A stretch of 64,000 nt of DNA from Stomorhina lunata (taxonomy: Eukaryota; Arthropoda; Insecta; Diptera; Rhiniidae). The DNA lies in assembly GCA_933228675.1 (NCBI GenBank), contig OW121740.1:159770486-159834485 (forward strand). The letters run 5' to 3'. Below the pieces are notes generated by a model. That model was not told where the DNA came from. It worked only from the letters and a program-made list of their open reading frames with translations, and did not search any database. Below, piece after piece: positions 1 through 10,651 of this stretch. A program made the position numbers and the translations under genes. The stretch's first letter is position 1. The number at the start of each line of letters is the position of its first letter.

Positions 1-1100
1 TTGATGAAAAAATTCTATGCAGAAAATTTTTCAATAAAAAATTTTATATAGAAAATTTTTCCATAAAAAATTTTATATAGAAAATTTTTCGATAAAAAAT
101 TTTATATAGAAAATTTTTCAATTAAAAATTTTATATAGAAAATTTTTCGATTAAAAGTTTAATACAGAAAATTTTTTGATAAAAAAAATTATATATAGAA
201 AAATTTTCGATTAAAAATTCTATTTAGAAAATTTTTCGATAAAAAATTTTATATAGAAAATTTTTCGAAAAAAAATTTTATATAGAAAAGTTTTCGATAA
301 AAAATTTGATATAGAAAATTTTTCGATAAAAAAAAATTATATATAGAAAAATTTTCGATTAAAGTTCTATTTAGAAAATTTTTCGATTAAAAATTCTATT
401 TAGAAAATTTTTCGATAAAAAATTTTATATAGAAAATTTTTCGATAAAAAATTTTATATAGAAAAGTTTTCGATAAAAAATTTTATATAGAAAATTTTTC
501 GATAATAAATTTTATAGAGAAAATTTTTCGAAAAAAAATTTTATATAGGAAATTTTTCGATAAAAAATTTTATATAGAAAATTTTTCGATAAAAAAATTC
601 TATATAGAAAATTTTTCGATGAAAAAATGTTTAATGATTTTTTCGATGAAAAATTTGATATAAACATTTTTTGTAGAAAATTTTTCGATGAAAAAATTTT
701 ATAAAGATTTTTTGGATGAAACATTTCATTTAGAAAATTTTTGGATGAAAAAATTTTATTTAGAAATTTTTGATGAAAAAATTTTATATAGAAAATTTTT
801 CGATAAAAAAATTTATATAGAAAATTTTTCGATAAAAAATTTTCCGATGAAAAAATTGTATACAGAAAATATTCCGATGAAAAAATTTTATATAGAAATT
901 TTTTTAATAAAAAATTAAAAATTTGGTAATCAAAAAATTGATGAAAAATAAAAATTTGTATTAAGAAAATTTTTTATAGAAAATTTTGCGATTAACAAAT
1001 TTTGTGGAGAGAATTGACGATCAAAAAATTTTAATAGAAAATTTGAAGATCAAAAATTTTTTTTAGAAAATCGAAAAAAAATTTATAGAAAATTGCAGGT
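1..1100. repeat. 29-bp AT-rich tandem array, cut by the window start
   Basis: The unit is about 29 bp and reads roughly TTTTATATAGAAAA followed by TTTTTCGATAAAAAA. It repeats with point changes and 1-2 bp length drift to about 940 and then decays to about 1100. Each unit has a TATA-centred and an ATCGAT-like inverted half. Open frames across it are rich in K, N, F, I and Y only because of base composition. The array continues past the left edge. Confidence 0.93.
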
Positions 1101-1842
1101 AAAAAAATTTGGATAGAACATTTTATATCCTAAAACAAGCTTTTGATGAAAATTACTAAAACATTATTAATTAAAAAAAATTGTTAATGAAATTTTTGAT
1201 GAAAATATTTTTAGTAGAAATTTTTTTACTAAAAATGATTAATAGAAAATTTTGTACAATCAATTTTTTAGCAAAAAAGTGTTTTAATAGAAAATATTTT
1301 AATGAAAAAATTGTGTATAAAAAAATTCGGTTAATTTTCAGCAAATTTTTATATTAGAATAAAAAAAAATATTTAATTAAAAAGTTTTACTGTAGTGTAT
1401 TGCACTAAGATCCCAATTTATTACAATTATTTATTATTGTAATTGTAAAATATTTCTTACTGAAAACTTTTTTGTAGAAAAAATTGCATATCAAAAAATC
1501 TTTTATAGAGAAAATGTTTTATCGAAAAAAACTTTATTTGTAAAGTTTTCACACAAATTTTTTTTATAAAAAAAAATTAAAATTAAGTTTTTTCTACAGA
1601 AACTTTTTTCGATGAGAACTTTTTTCTATAAAAAATTTTGAGATAAGAATTAAGCAAAATTTTTTATAGAACAAATTTAATCTATAGACAAATTTAGCAT
1701 AATTTTTTTTTGGAAAAAATTTCATTAGGAATTTTTCTTTACAAAAAATTTAATTAGATATTTTTTTAAATATTTCATTAAACATTTTTTTTAGAAAAAT
1801 TTTTGTTTGGGAATAAGATTTAAGATTGAATATTTTCCATAA
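1101..1842. other. AT-rich decayed repeat DNA, no gene seen
   Basis: This is very AT-rich DNA with scattered relics of the neighbouring array (GAAAATTTT-type pieces). Apart from the short repeat fragment at 1374-1446, I see no coding potential or splice-flanked frame. Confidence 0.6.
1374..1446 (-). repeat. Terminal fragment of the hammerhead-bearing repeat family
   Basis: On the minus strand this stretch matches 57748-57822 nearly base for base, including ATTGGGATCTTAGTGCAATA and an AATAATAAATAATTGTAATA run. It matches the end of the element at 16242-16591 more weakly. The ribozyme-like core of the family is absent here, so it is a truncated copy. Confidence 0.7.
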
Positions 1843-2099
1843 ACATATCGCACTTGTTCAACAAGAGGGTATTAATCAAAATTTTTAAATTTTTACTTTT
1901 CAGAAGAAATTGATGTGTAGTGGTCTTATCTACCCATTGTAAAAATCTGACATTATTTTCACTATAATTTCGCCAAAAAACTACAGTTTTACCCCTCTTC
2001 TTTATATGAAAGTAGTAGTAAAATAAAATAGTTTTTTGACTCTACTGAAAATTTTAAAATTTTAAGTTAATACCCTCTTGTTGATCAAGTGCGATATGT
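1843..2099. mobile_element. MITE-like element with ~35-bp inverted ends
   Basis: The left end begins ACATATCGCACTTG and runs into TCAACAAGAGGGTATTAA. The right end is its near-perfect reverse complement, ending in CAAGTGCGATATGT. The element is about 257 bp, non-coding and AT-rich inside. The target duplication is not clear, so the superfamily is open. Confidence 0.7.
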
Positions 2100-2281
2100 A
2101 TTTAATGTTAAATAACATAATGTTGTCTCCGAAATGTTAAAGTTTCACAAACATTATTCAGTCTGTTATTTGTTCCTAAATTTTCAAAATTAGTTTAATA
2201 TTTAATGTAAAACAAATTACAATTCTCTTTTTTTAAATAAAATTTTAAAACAATTTTTAAAATGAAACAAGTTATTCTTAC

Positions 2282-2593
2282 CTGAGATATATAACGCAAA
2301 CCTCCTCCCATAAACATGCGATCCGCAACATCAACGTCATTATTACCTGTTATCAAATTACCTTGACTATTAATCAAACTATCATTAGCTTTGCAGTTAA
2401 TGTTGCTAACAGATTCCAAATTTAAATCCATGTTATCGAGTGCTTCCTTAATGGTTGTTGGTATTTTGGTCATTCCCGGTGTTATACAATGACTCGGATA
2501 ACCCTCATCAATATCTCTGATGGGGGAGAGGGATTCCAATCGGGGCAAATCTTCTAAATCAATCATTTTGTATGGTCATGTAAAGAAAAGGAG
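2282..2593 (-). CDS. First coding exon of an unrecognised minus-strand gene
   Basis: Reading the minus strand, a pyrimidine-rich tract ending TTTACTTGCAG lies just before 2593. A 26-base 5'UTR follows, then ATG at 2566-2564 in a good fly context (CAAAATG). An in-frame TGA between the acceptor and this ATG rules out coding upstream in this frame, which fixes the start. The frame runs 95 codons to CAG at 2282, followed by a clean donor GTAAGA. The peptide begins MIDLEDLPRLESLSPIRDID. It is acidic and polar, rich in Asn, Asp and Ser, with no signal peptide or membrane segment, as expected of the disordered N-terminus of a cytosolic or nuclear protein, or the cytoplasmic tail of a membrane protein. 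I do not recognise the family. The remaining exons lie beyond the left edge. Codon use is clearly less AT-biased than the flanks, which supports a real exon. Confidence 0.75.
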
Positions 2594-2714
2594 CTGCAAG
2601 TAAAGGGGGGGAATAGTTGATTAATTTGAAAAATATAAAAGTTATAAATATTTTTCATATACAATTTACAAGTAAAACAAGTAAGAGTGTTATATTCGGC
2701 TGTGCCGAATCTTA

Positions 2715-4040
2715 TATACCCACCATCAAGTTGTGTTAAATTTAGAAACATATCTCATATATATACGAGGCTGCAGCAAATTGAAGTTGATAGTAATACG
2801 ACAGGTCCATATATTTTGTTAGGAGTTCCTAATGCATCTACCATATACATAATCTTAATATGCTGCTTGTACCTCCGAATCTTTTTGATTGTAGATATAA
2901 AAAGGGGATGCAATATAAATATATAAGAATTATAGCCAAATGTTGACCGATTTCACACACTGGCTGGTATTTATACAGGGCTTATTCTTGCAAAATTTAG
3001 TGGCAATAGCTGTCACAGTTTCTAATTTAATAGCTTTTAACTGGTCCTTGCTAAACATTTTTTGGTTTCCGGGAGTGTTTTTTATATGAAAGCTATAGTC
3101 AAATATGGACCGATTCCTATAAAATTTGATATACTGACCAATAGTTGCATAAAACTTCTCTATACTAAATTTAGTCGTCATAGCTATCACAATTGTACTC
3201 AATTTATCAGCATTTATGTGTTTCCCGGGGCGGGGTTATATGGGAGCTCTAACTAAATGTGAACCGATTTCGCCCATTTTCAGTACACAACTTTTGTTAT
3301 ATATCGGAAATACTTTTGTAAAATTTTGTCTCTCTAGCTTTTGTAGTTAAATAGCTGTCGCGCTTTTATCTGACGGACAGACGGACATAAATCTCCTTTT
3401 CTTTTTGTATTTTTGTGTTTCTGTAAGTTTTTTATATGGGAGCTATGGTCAAATGGTGACCGATTGTAACAAAATTTTGCACACTGACTGGCATTCACAT
3501 AAGACTTATTTGTGCTAAATTTGGTGGCGAGAGCTATTACATTTTAGCATTTATTGGCATTTAAGTGAATTTCAGGTGGAATTTTGGCTGTTTCCGTATG
3601 TTTTTTATATGGGAGCTATGGTTAAATGTGAACCGATTTCGATGAAATTTTATATGCTGCCTAGTGCTTATGGAAAAATTCTAGACATTAAATTTTGTCA
3701 TCATAGCTATTATAATTTGTCAGTTATTAGCAAATAAGCGACTAGTCTAGACGAGGTTATACGGGAGCTATGGTCAAATGTTAACCGATTTTGCCCAATT
3801 TCAATACCAAAATTTTCTCATAAATGAAGAATGTTTTTGCTAAGTTTCAGTGAGCTAGCTCCTTTCGTTTATGCGTTATCGTGATTTCAACAGACAGACA
3901 GACGGACATCGCTCAATCGTCTTAGAATTTCATAAGGATTCAAAATATATATCGTTTTTGATTTTTGAGCCAATATTAAGGAAATTACAAACGGAATGAC
4001 AATCTCAATATACCCCCCATTCTTTTTGATGGTGGGTATA
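2715..4040. mobile_element. Non-coding element with inverted TATACCCACCATCAA ends and internal modules
   Basis: The left end reads TATACCCACCATCAA and the right end TTGATGGTGGGTATA, an exact 15-bp inverted pair. Between them a module of roughly 150-180 bp recurs about six times, near 2930, 3090, 3240, 3430, 3610 and 3760. Each is marked by GGGAGCTATGGTCAAATG followed by GACCGAT or AACCGAT. A CAGACAGACGGACATCGCT stretch lies near the right end. No long frame is present. Pieces of the same family recur around 8.5 kb (inverted) and elsewhere in the window. Confidence 0.65.
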
Positions 4041-5036
4041 AAAATCTATTTAGATTATAATGGGTTTATGTACTCAGATAATTTTCTGTGGGGTTTTGAA
4101 AAAATTTGTATTGAAAGGTTTTTGCAATAACAATTTGTTTATTTGTTATTTTCTCTGATATATTTAAATTAACTAAGTAAATATTTTGTTTTTGTGTTTT
4201 TTTTTTCGGGGAATTCTCTGAGAAATTATTTATAACTTTTTCGGGAATACAATTAATTTGTTTGTGTATAGTTTGCAATTCTATCTATGATTAACATACA
4301 TACACTTATACATATACAATATGTATATAAAAACTTGTTTGTGTTTAAATTTGCTATACCCTACATCACAATTGGTTGGAAGGGTATTATAAGTTTGTGC
4401 TGTTATACGTAATGTATAGTAATATTGGTTTGACACTCCCCTTTCATTTAGAATCACAACGTGTTTTGTCCTAGTTTTTTGACTCAATATTAATTTAGTG
4501 GTTAAGATTATGACAAAAATGCAATTCTTTGGGATTGGTCCATATTTGACCATACCTCCCATACAAGACATAATTTCGAAAATCAAACACATTCCCCAAA
4601 AACCAAAAAACGCTAATAATTAATAATTTCCATGCAAAAATTTTAACATATAAGTTTTCTAGACTCCCAAAACATTGTAGGAAATTTCGTTAAAATCGTT
4701 TGACATTTGACCTTAACACCCATATAGGATCCACTACCAGATTACATAAATCTCTTAAAGAAAGCTTCTCACAATTTTAAATAAAATTGTTTCTTTATTC
4801 CAATTATTTTTACGAGCATGGTAACAGACCAGAGTCTCTGATGGGAAACGAACCCATGACCTCCTCTGTAGATGTTTACCAGACTAAATAGCCACTAGAA
4901 AACTGGGTTATTTTCAGCAAATTTATGTTTTTAGACATTAAAAAGAAGCTCAGTAATTTTTTTGACAAATAACCCTTTTTAGCCATCTGTGGTGTAGGAC
5001 AGCAAAGGGTCAGGTTTGACAGATCTTAATTGTTAT
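4041..5036. other. Interspersed-repeat remnants, no host gene seen
   Basis: This stretch contains diverged pieces of the local fly repeat family (TATACCCTACATCACA near 4361, TTGACCATACCTCCCATAC near 4545) and the SINE-like segment at 4812-4900. Its small open frames have no recognisable motifs. Confidence 0.5.
4812..4900 (-). repeat. tRNA-derived SINE-like segment
   Basis: On the minus strand there is a good pol III B-box-like sequence, GGGTTCGTTTCCC, preceded at a tRNA-like distance by a weak A-box-like stretch (TAGTCTGGTAAA). It does not fold as a full tRNA by eye and has no clear anticodon arm. I call it a decayed tRNA-related SINE head rather than a tRNA gene. Confidence 0.4.
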
Positions 5037-7528
5037 ACCCTTCACCACCATAGCACAGTGGTTTACGGACGCTTTTTTTTGGAAATAATTCTGTAACTTT
5101 TGAACGACTGGAGATATTTGAATGAAATTTGGCATGGTGATAGTCAAGGAGTATTCGAGTTGGTTTTCAAAAGCACTGGCTCATGATTGGTCGGGAGAGT
5201 GATTGATGGACCTTCAAAGTTGGTCATCTCGGGTGTTCGAATTTTTTAAAAATTCGCCAAAAATCCATTTATGAATGGATTGAAAAGAAATTTTAAACTT
5301 AAGTTCTCCTTCAGAAGGTCTACAAAAAATACGCTTACATGTGTAGGTTATCTCCTTTGGGTTTCGAGATATTTGGATAAAAAGGAATTTTTGGGTTGAT
5401 TTTTTACTTATTTTTTTAAGCTTTTTTTGATCTGGTGGACGCATCTAAAGATCAAAAATTTTTTAAGAATATTCGTTAAAATTGTAACAAAATTCTAAAT
5501 AATTTTTATGCAAGTTAGTTATAGATATCTTCTTTCGTTTAAAAGTTAAAAATATTCAAAGTTGAAACTTAAAAAAAATTTCGCTTTTTTTTCAGTTTTT
5601 CCCTAAAAATAGCTATATTTTTTCACTAATAAAAAAATATTTTCTTAAGAAACATAAAAATATTTTTAAAGTTCTTAAAAGAAAACATAATGAGAATGTG
5701 TATAAAACAAATTTCTTGATTATTGGACTTTTGGTCCTCGCACATGCCCTCTCCAAAAAATGCCAATTTGTAAAAAAAAATTGGTTTAAATAAAAATTTC
5801 TCAAAAGGCAAAGCACCGATTTGAAAAAAATAATAATGTCCATATTTTCTAATATATCTGTTATTGATTGGAAAAGTTTTTTCTGAAACGAGCTGCAAAT
5901 AGAGTCAGTGTTGCCATTTTTGTAAAAAAACTCATTTTTTAAAACACTTTTTTCCCGAGTTGGAAATTGGGGATTTTTTTAGTTAAAATTAGGAATTTTT
6001 TTTTAGTCTATTGCTTTTAGATCTTATTGGTCTATATGACAACAAATTTTCATTGTGATATCTTTATCAATGTCATTTCTACAAAATATCAAAAATTGAA
6101 ATTATTTTCCTTCTAAAAGTAGAAAAATAATATTTTTCTGTTTTACGATACAAAGTGTAAAAATATTACCTCACTTAAAAAAGATTTTTAATTGGTGTTC
6201 ATCTCCTGGACTTTCCCGATCCAATGATACTAAACACGTGTATCAAGCTTTAATACATAGCCTTTAAAAGCTCTGAAAACTTTGCCTCCCATAGCATTTT
6301 TAAGCTAAATATTGGAGTATTGGAGAGTAATGTGTGCAAATAAAGTTAATGGTGCACAGTGGTATTAACTCTGCAATTTCTAAACTACTAGACGGATTTT
6401 GACAAAATTTGGAACGTCAATAGAAGAGGTGTGAGGCTTTTAGATCAATGTTTAAGAACGTATTTGTCGGTAGCACAGTGGGCTCTACAGTGGGCCAAAG
6501 TTGACTACCTCGGGTATATAAAACATTTGGGGGCGTATAACTTTCCTCAATTGGGTCCGATCTAAAAGATTTTTACGTTTTCGAAAACTTCTTAAAAAAA
6601 TTAAGAAAAAACATGCTTACTTTACTACCTTATCTCTTATAGTTTAACTAAAAAAATCCCCAATTTCCAACTCGGGAAAAAAGTGTTTTAAAAAATGAGT
6701 TTTTTTACAAAAATGGCAACACTGACTCTATTTGCAGCTCGTTTCAGAAAAAACTTTTCCAATCAATAACAGATATATTAGAAAATATGGACATTATTAT
6801 TTTTTTCAAATCGGTGCTTTGCCTTTTGAGAAATTTTTATTTAAACCAACATTTTTTTTTACAAATTGGCATTTTTTGGAAAGGGCATGTGCGAGGACCA
6901 AAAGTCCAATTAGCAAGAAATTTGTTTATACACATTCTCATTATGTGTTCTTTTAAAAACTTTAAAAATATTTTTATGTTTCTTAAGAAAATATTTTTTT
7001 ATTAGTGAAAAAATATAGCTATCTTTTAGGGAAAAACTTAAAAAAAAGCGAAATTTTTTTTAAGTTTCAACTTTGAATATTTTTAACTTTTAAACGAAAG
7101 AAGATATCTATAACTAACTTGTACAAAAATTATTTAGAATTTTGTTACAATATTCTTAAAAAATTTTTGATCTTCAGATGCGTCCACCAGATCAAAAAAA
7201 GCTTAAAAAAATAAGTAAAAAATCAACCCAAAAATTCCTTTTTATCCAAATATTTTTTGTAGACTTTCTGAAGGAGAACTTAAGTTTAAAATTTCTTTTC
7301 AATCCATTCATAAATGGATTTTTGGCGAATTTTTAAAAAAGTCGAACACCCGAGGTGACCAACTTTGAAGGTCCATCAATCACTCTCCCGACCCCTCATG
7401 GGCCAGTGCTTTTGAAAACCAACTCGAATACTCCTTGACTATCACCATGCCAAATTTCATTCAAATATCTCCAGTCGTTCAAAAGTAACAGAATTATTTC
7501 CAAAAAAAAGCGTCCGTAAACCACTGTG
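5037..7528. mobile_element. Large fold-back element with ~0.9-kb arms
   Basis: The segment from about 5054 to 5988 (starting CACAGTGGTTTACGGACGC) is matched in reverse complement by about 6640-7528 (ending GCGTCCGTAAACCACTGTG). Arms are about 935 and 889 bp. The shorter arm lacks ~40 bp that the left arm has around 5335-5375. The central spacer of ~650 bp is non-coding and shares a tract (CACAGTGG, ACTAGACGGATTTTGAC) with 21420-21650. Matching open frames in both arms, near 5626-5898 and 6732-7005, are reflections of the palindrome and not genes. The outer left edge carries TATACCCTTCACCACCATAG, a sequence seen at several other element ends here. Confidence 0.85.
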
Positions 7529-8232
7529 ATTTAGCGATGTCCGTCAGTCCGTCTGGCTGGCTGGACCCCCAATGTTACCTTGTAATCAAACTACAGGTCG
7601 CAATTCTAAAAATAATTTGATGAAATTTGGCACAGATCACTTTTTTGATAATAGGACCATGGCTATTGAAATTCGTCAAAATTGGTCCATTATTTATGGT
7701 ACCTCTCATAGGTCCTACTTTCCGGAATTGATATATTGGCCACAAATATCAATAGTTTTTCATGAAATTTAAATCAAATACTGCTGGGAGTCAAGGATAA
7801 CAGAAGAACTGCTTATGTAAACTTAAATCACTGTACCAAATTTCGTTGAAATCGGTCTACATTTAACCATAGCTCCCATACAAACTTTTCTTTAAAAACG
7901 CACTAAATGAGGCAAAAATCACTAAAACGCTCGTAAATCTAAAGATAATGAAAATTTTAAGTTTATTTTTTTCATACATAATTTTTTAACAACTGTAATC
8001 AATTTGCCAAATTTCGAGATAATCGGTCCACATTTGACCCTTGCTCTCATATAAGTTCAAATGACGGAAACAGCATTAATATATAAGTTTTGAAAAAATG
8101 TTTGTATGATGGCAAAATTTAGCAAATACCTATTTGTCTTTATACAGGAAAAAAAATACACCTTTGACCTTAGTGGTGAAGTGTATCGTATGGTCGGGCT
8201 TGACCGACTATAGCACTTTCTTACTTGTTTTT
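7529..8232 (-). repeat. Copy of a dispersed fly repeat ending in ACAAGTAAGAAAGTGCTATAG
   Basis: Read on the minus strand, the segment starts with ACAAGTAAGAAAGTGCTATA, passes GGTCAAGCCCGACCATACGA and CACTAAGGTCAAAGG, and ends in a CCAGCCAGACGGAC-type stretch. The same order occurs at 29775-30210 on the plus strand, with partial copies near 9000, 19676, 20870 and 59400. No protein-coding frame is preserved. Confidence 0.7.
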
Positions 8233-9436
8233 AAATAAAATTTGCATTTGAAATACATACTTAAAACGTAATTTGAATAATTTATACAAGACGCGTTTCA
8301 AACAAATGAGAAAAGATACTCGTGTGTTCTAGTATTTAATGAATTTTGATGTTTTACATTATTAAGATCGGATGGCGTGTGTCCCTATATATCAACGGTG
8401 GGCAAATGTGGCTCTTGAAGCTGCGGCTCTTCATTGCATAAACTGCGGCTCATTAAAAATTTAATTTTTTTGATTTTTATACCCTCCATCAAAAATAAGG
8501 GGGGGGGGGAGTTTATATTAAGATTGTCATTCCATTTGTTATTCCCACAATTTTGGTTTGAAATCTAAAAAGGATACATATCCTGGATTATGAAATTATA
8601 AGATGATTGAGCGATCACGATGATTTGTCTGTGCGTCTGTTAAAAATATATGGCCTGAACGAAAGAATACACTGACAAAATTTTGGATATACATATATTT
8701 CTCAATAAAAGAATTTCTATGTAAAATTTCCAGTCTTATCTACTTTTTTGCCGATGATAATAAAATTTATCATTTGCGTCCATTAAATCATTGACTAAGC
8801 CTTTTATAGGTGTTATAAGGTAAAATATGAATGAATTTTCAAACAGGGTTTTTATACGATCTTGGAATGGAGTTATGTGAAAAGAGTAGAATTTAATGCT
8901 CGGAAAACTCAATGCCAGATCATGGTTTTCCCTGTTTTGTAAAACGGTGTAAGAGATTCTTCACTTTATCTGATCACCTTATAATTTATTCGTTTAATGA
9001 TCTGTGCCAAATTTTATCAAATTATCTTTAGAATTGCGACCTGTAGTTTGATTACCAGGTTTACATGGGGATCCAGCCAGCCAGACGGACGGACGGACAT
9101 CGCTAAATCGTCTCAGAAAGTGATTCTAAGCCTATTGGTATACTTAAAGATGGGTCTAAGACAAATATTTCTATGCATTACATACATCAGCACAAACTTA
9201 TAATACCCTTTCCACCTATGGTGGTGAAGGGTATAAAAATGTTTACTTTAATATAAAAAATTATTCCTTCTTAGTATTTTATTAAAAGATTTTAGGTCTT
9301 ATATTAAAAAATACCACTAGATAAGTAGAAGTCCACACCAAAATGTAAAATTTTAATTTTTGAAGATATTAAGTTTATGAAGCTTGCAGTACTTTTTATT
9401 CCAAAAAAATAAAAGAACCCTCTTTAACAGTTTATA
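8233..9436. other. Mosaic of dispersed repeat fragments
   Basis: From about 8476 to 8700 there is an inverted partial copy of the 2715-4040 element (TATACCCTCCATCAAAAATA). From about 8997 to 9237 there is a plus-strand copy of the GACGGACGGACATCGCTAAATCG repeat, ending in CTATGGTGGTGAAGGGTATA. The rest is AT-rich with no coding signal. Confidence 0.6.
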
Positions 9437-10651
9437 TCGGGTGGATAAATTTCAAGGTCCGATGTTGATTTTGAATAAAACGCAAACTATTTAGGAAATT
9501 ATTGTAATTGTATTTTATTATGATATATTGGTATTACACAATTATGTATGGAACAAAATATCGGCCAAATGGGGGCCGCGACCACGGCGGCACATCTCCA
9601 TCCGATGGTCCAAATTTTCGATGACCCTGAGGCATAATGGAGGTTCTATGCCGTTAATGTGCCGAATTATCTCATCCTTTAGCTCTTGAATTGTTGCTGG
9701 CTTATCGACGTACACCTTTTCTTTCAAATAACCCCAAAATAAAAAGTCTAACGGTGTCAAATCACATGATCTTGGTGGCCAATTGACATCGCCATTACGT
9801 GAGATAACACGGCCATTGAATTTGTTGCGCAAAAGAGCCATTGTTTCGTTAGCTGTGTGGCAAGTGGCACCGTCCTGCTGAAACCACATATCGTCCACAT
9901 CCATATCTTTCAATTCGGGCCATTAAAAGTTCGTTATCATCTCACGATAGCGAACACCATTCACAGTAATTGCCTGACCGGCCTCATTTTGGAAAAAATA
10001 CGGCCCTATGATGCCGCCAGCCCATAAACCGCACCAAACAGTCACTCTTTGTGGGTGCATTGGTTTTTCGACAATCACTCTTGGATTCTCATTCGCCCAA
10101 ATGCGGCAATTCTGTTTATTGACGAATCCACTGAGGTGAAAATGTGCCGCATCACTGAAAATGATTTTCTTCGAAAATTGATCATCCACTGTTGCCATTT
10201 CTTGCCACCTTTCTGCCCATTCACGACGTTTGGAATGGTCAAGAGGCTTTAGTTCTTGAGCCAATTGCACCTTGTAAGCGTGTAAATGCAAGTCTTTATG
10301 CATAATGTTCATCAACGACGAGCGTGAGAGGTGCAATTGTTGTTGAGCTGTACGATCATGCACTAGTGTTCTCACATCTTCTACAGATCCGGTTTGCTCG
10401 AATTTTTCCACGATTTTTGCGATTGTACGCACATTTAGACGATCAAATTGACCAAAAAAATCACGAAGTGCACGATATGCATTTTGATTAATAAGTCTGG
10501 ATAACTTTAACACGTTGTTGGATTGTGTATCTCTACATGGTTCGAATTGAGTAAGTCTGAAATAGAGAAATGTCAAAAAAAAATTCGGAAAAAACTTGGC
10601 GTTTAGGTGTGGTTCACATTCAGCATCGGCCCTTACAATTTAACCACCCTT
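9437..10651 (-). mobile_element. Old DD41D Tc1/mariner (rosa-like) element
   Basis: The terminal inverted repeats are similar: the left reads GGGTGGATAAATTTCAAGG, and the right, reverse-complemented, reads GGGTGGTTAAATTGTAAGG. TA flanks both ends, as expected of the superfamily. The element is about 1.2 kb and carries the broken transposase below on the minus strand. It is a distant relative of the two copies at 37.5 and 42.8 kb. Confidence 0.88.
9542..10576 (-). pseudogene. Broken DD41D transposase
   Basis: A cut-and-paste transposase remnant. Motifs in order are a helix-turn-helix region (VRTIAKIVEKFEQTGSVEDV), the first catalytic Asp in IIFSDAAHFHL, the second in WFQQDGATCHT and the third in DLTPLDFLFWG. 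I count 41 residues between the second and third Asp. Damage: an in-frame TAA at about 9920 splits the frame just after REMITNF. The residue after the first catalytic Asp is Ala where relatives have Glu. The linker between the HTH and catalytic parts looks shortened by several tens of residues. The natural start is unclear because the N-terminus is degraded. It cannot encode an active enzyme. Confidence 0.9.

Noticed and set aside
512..918. Open frames rich in K, N, F and I (also at 14225, 40966, 62748) as small proteins
   Set aside because: They are translations of the AT-rich tandem arrays; residue use simply follows the repeat unit.
4812..4900. A functional tRNA gene
   Set aside because: The B-box is good, but no acceptor stem or anticodon arm pairs, so a SINE remnant is more likely.
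5613..7005. Matching 72-90-codon frames in both arms of the fold-back as a conserved gene pair
   Set aside because: They are the same palindromic DNA read from each arm, low-complexity Phe/Lys-rich, with competing frames in the same segment.
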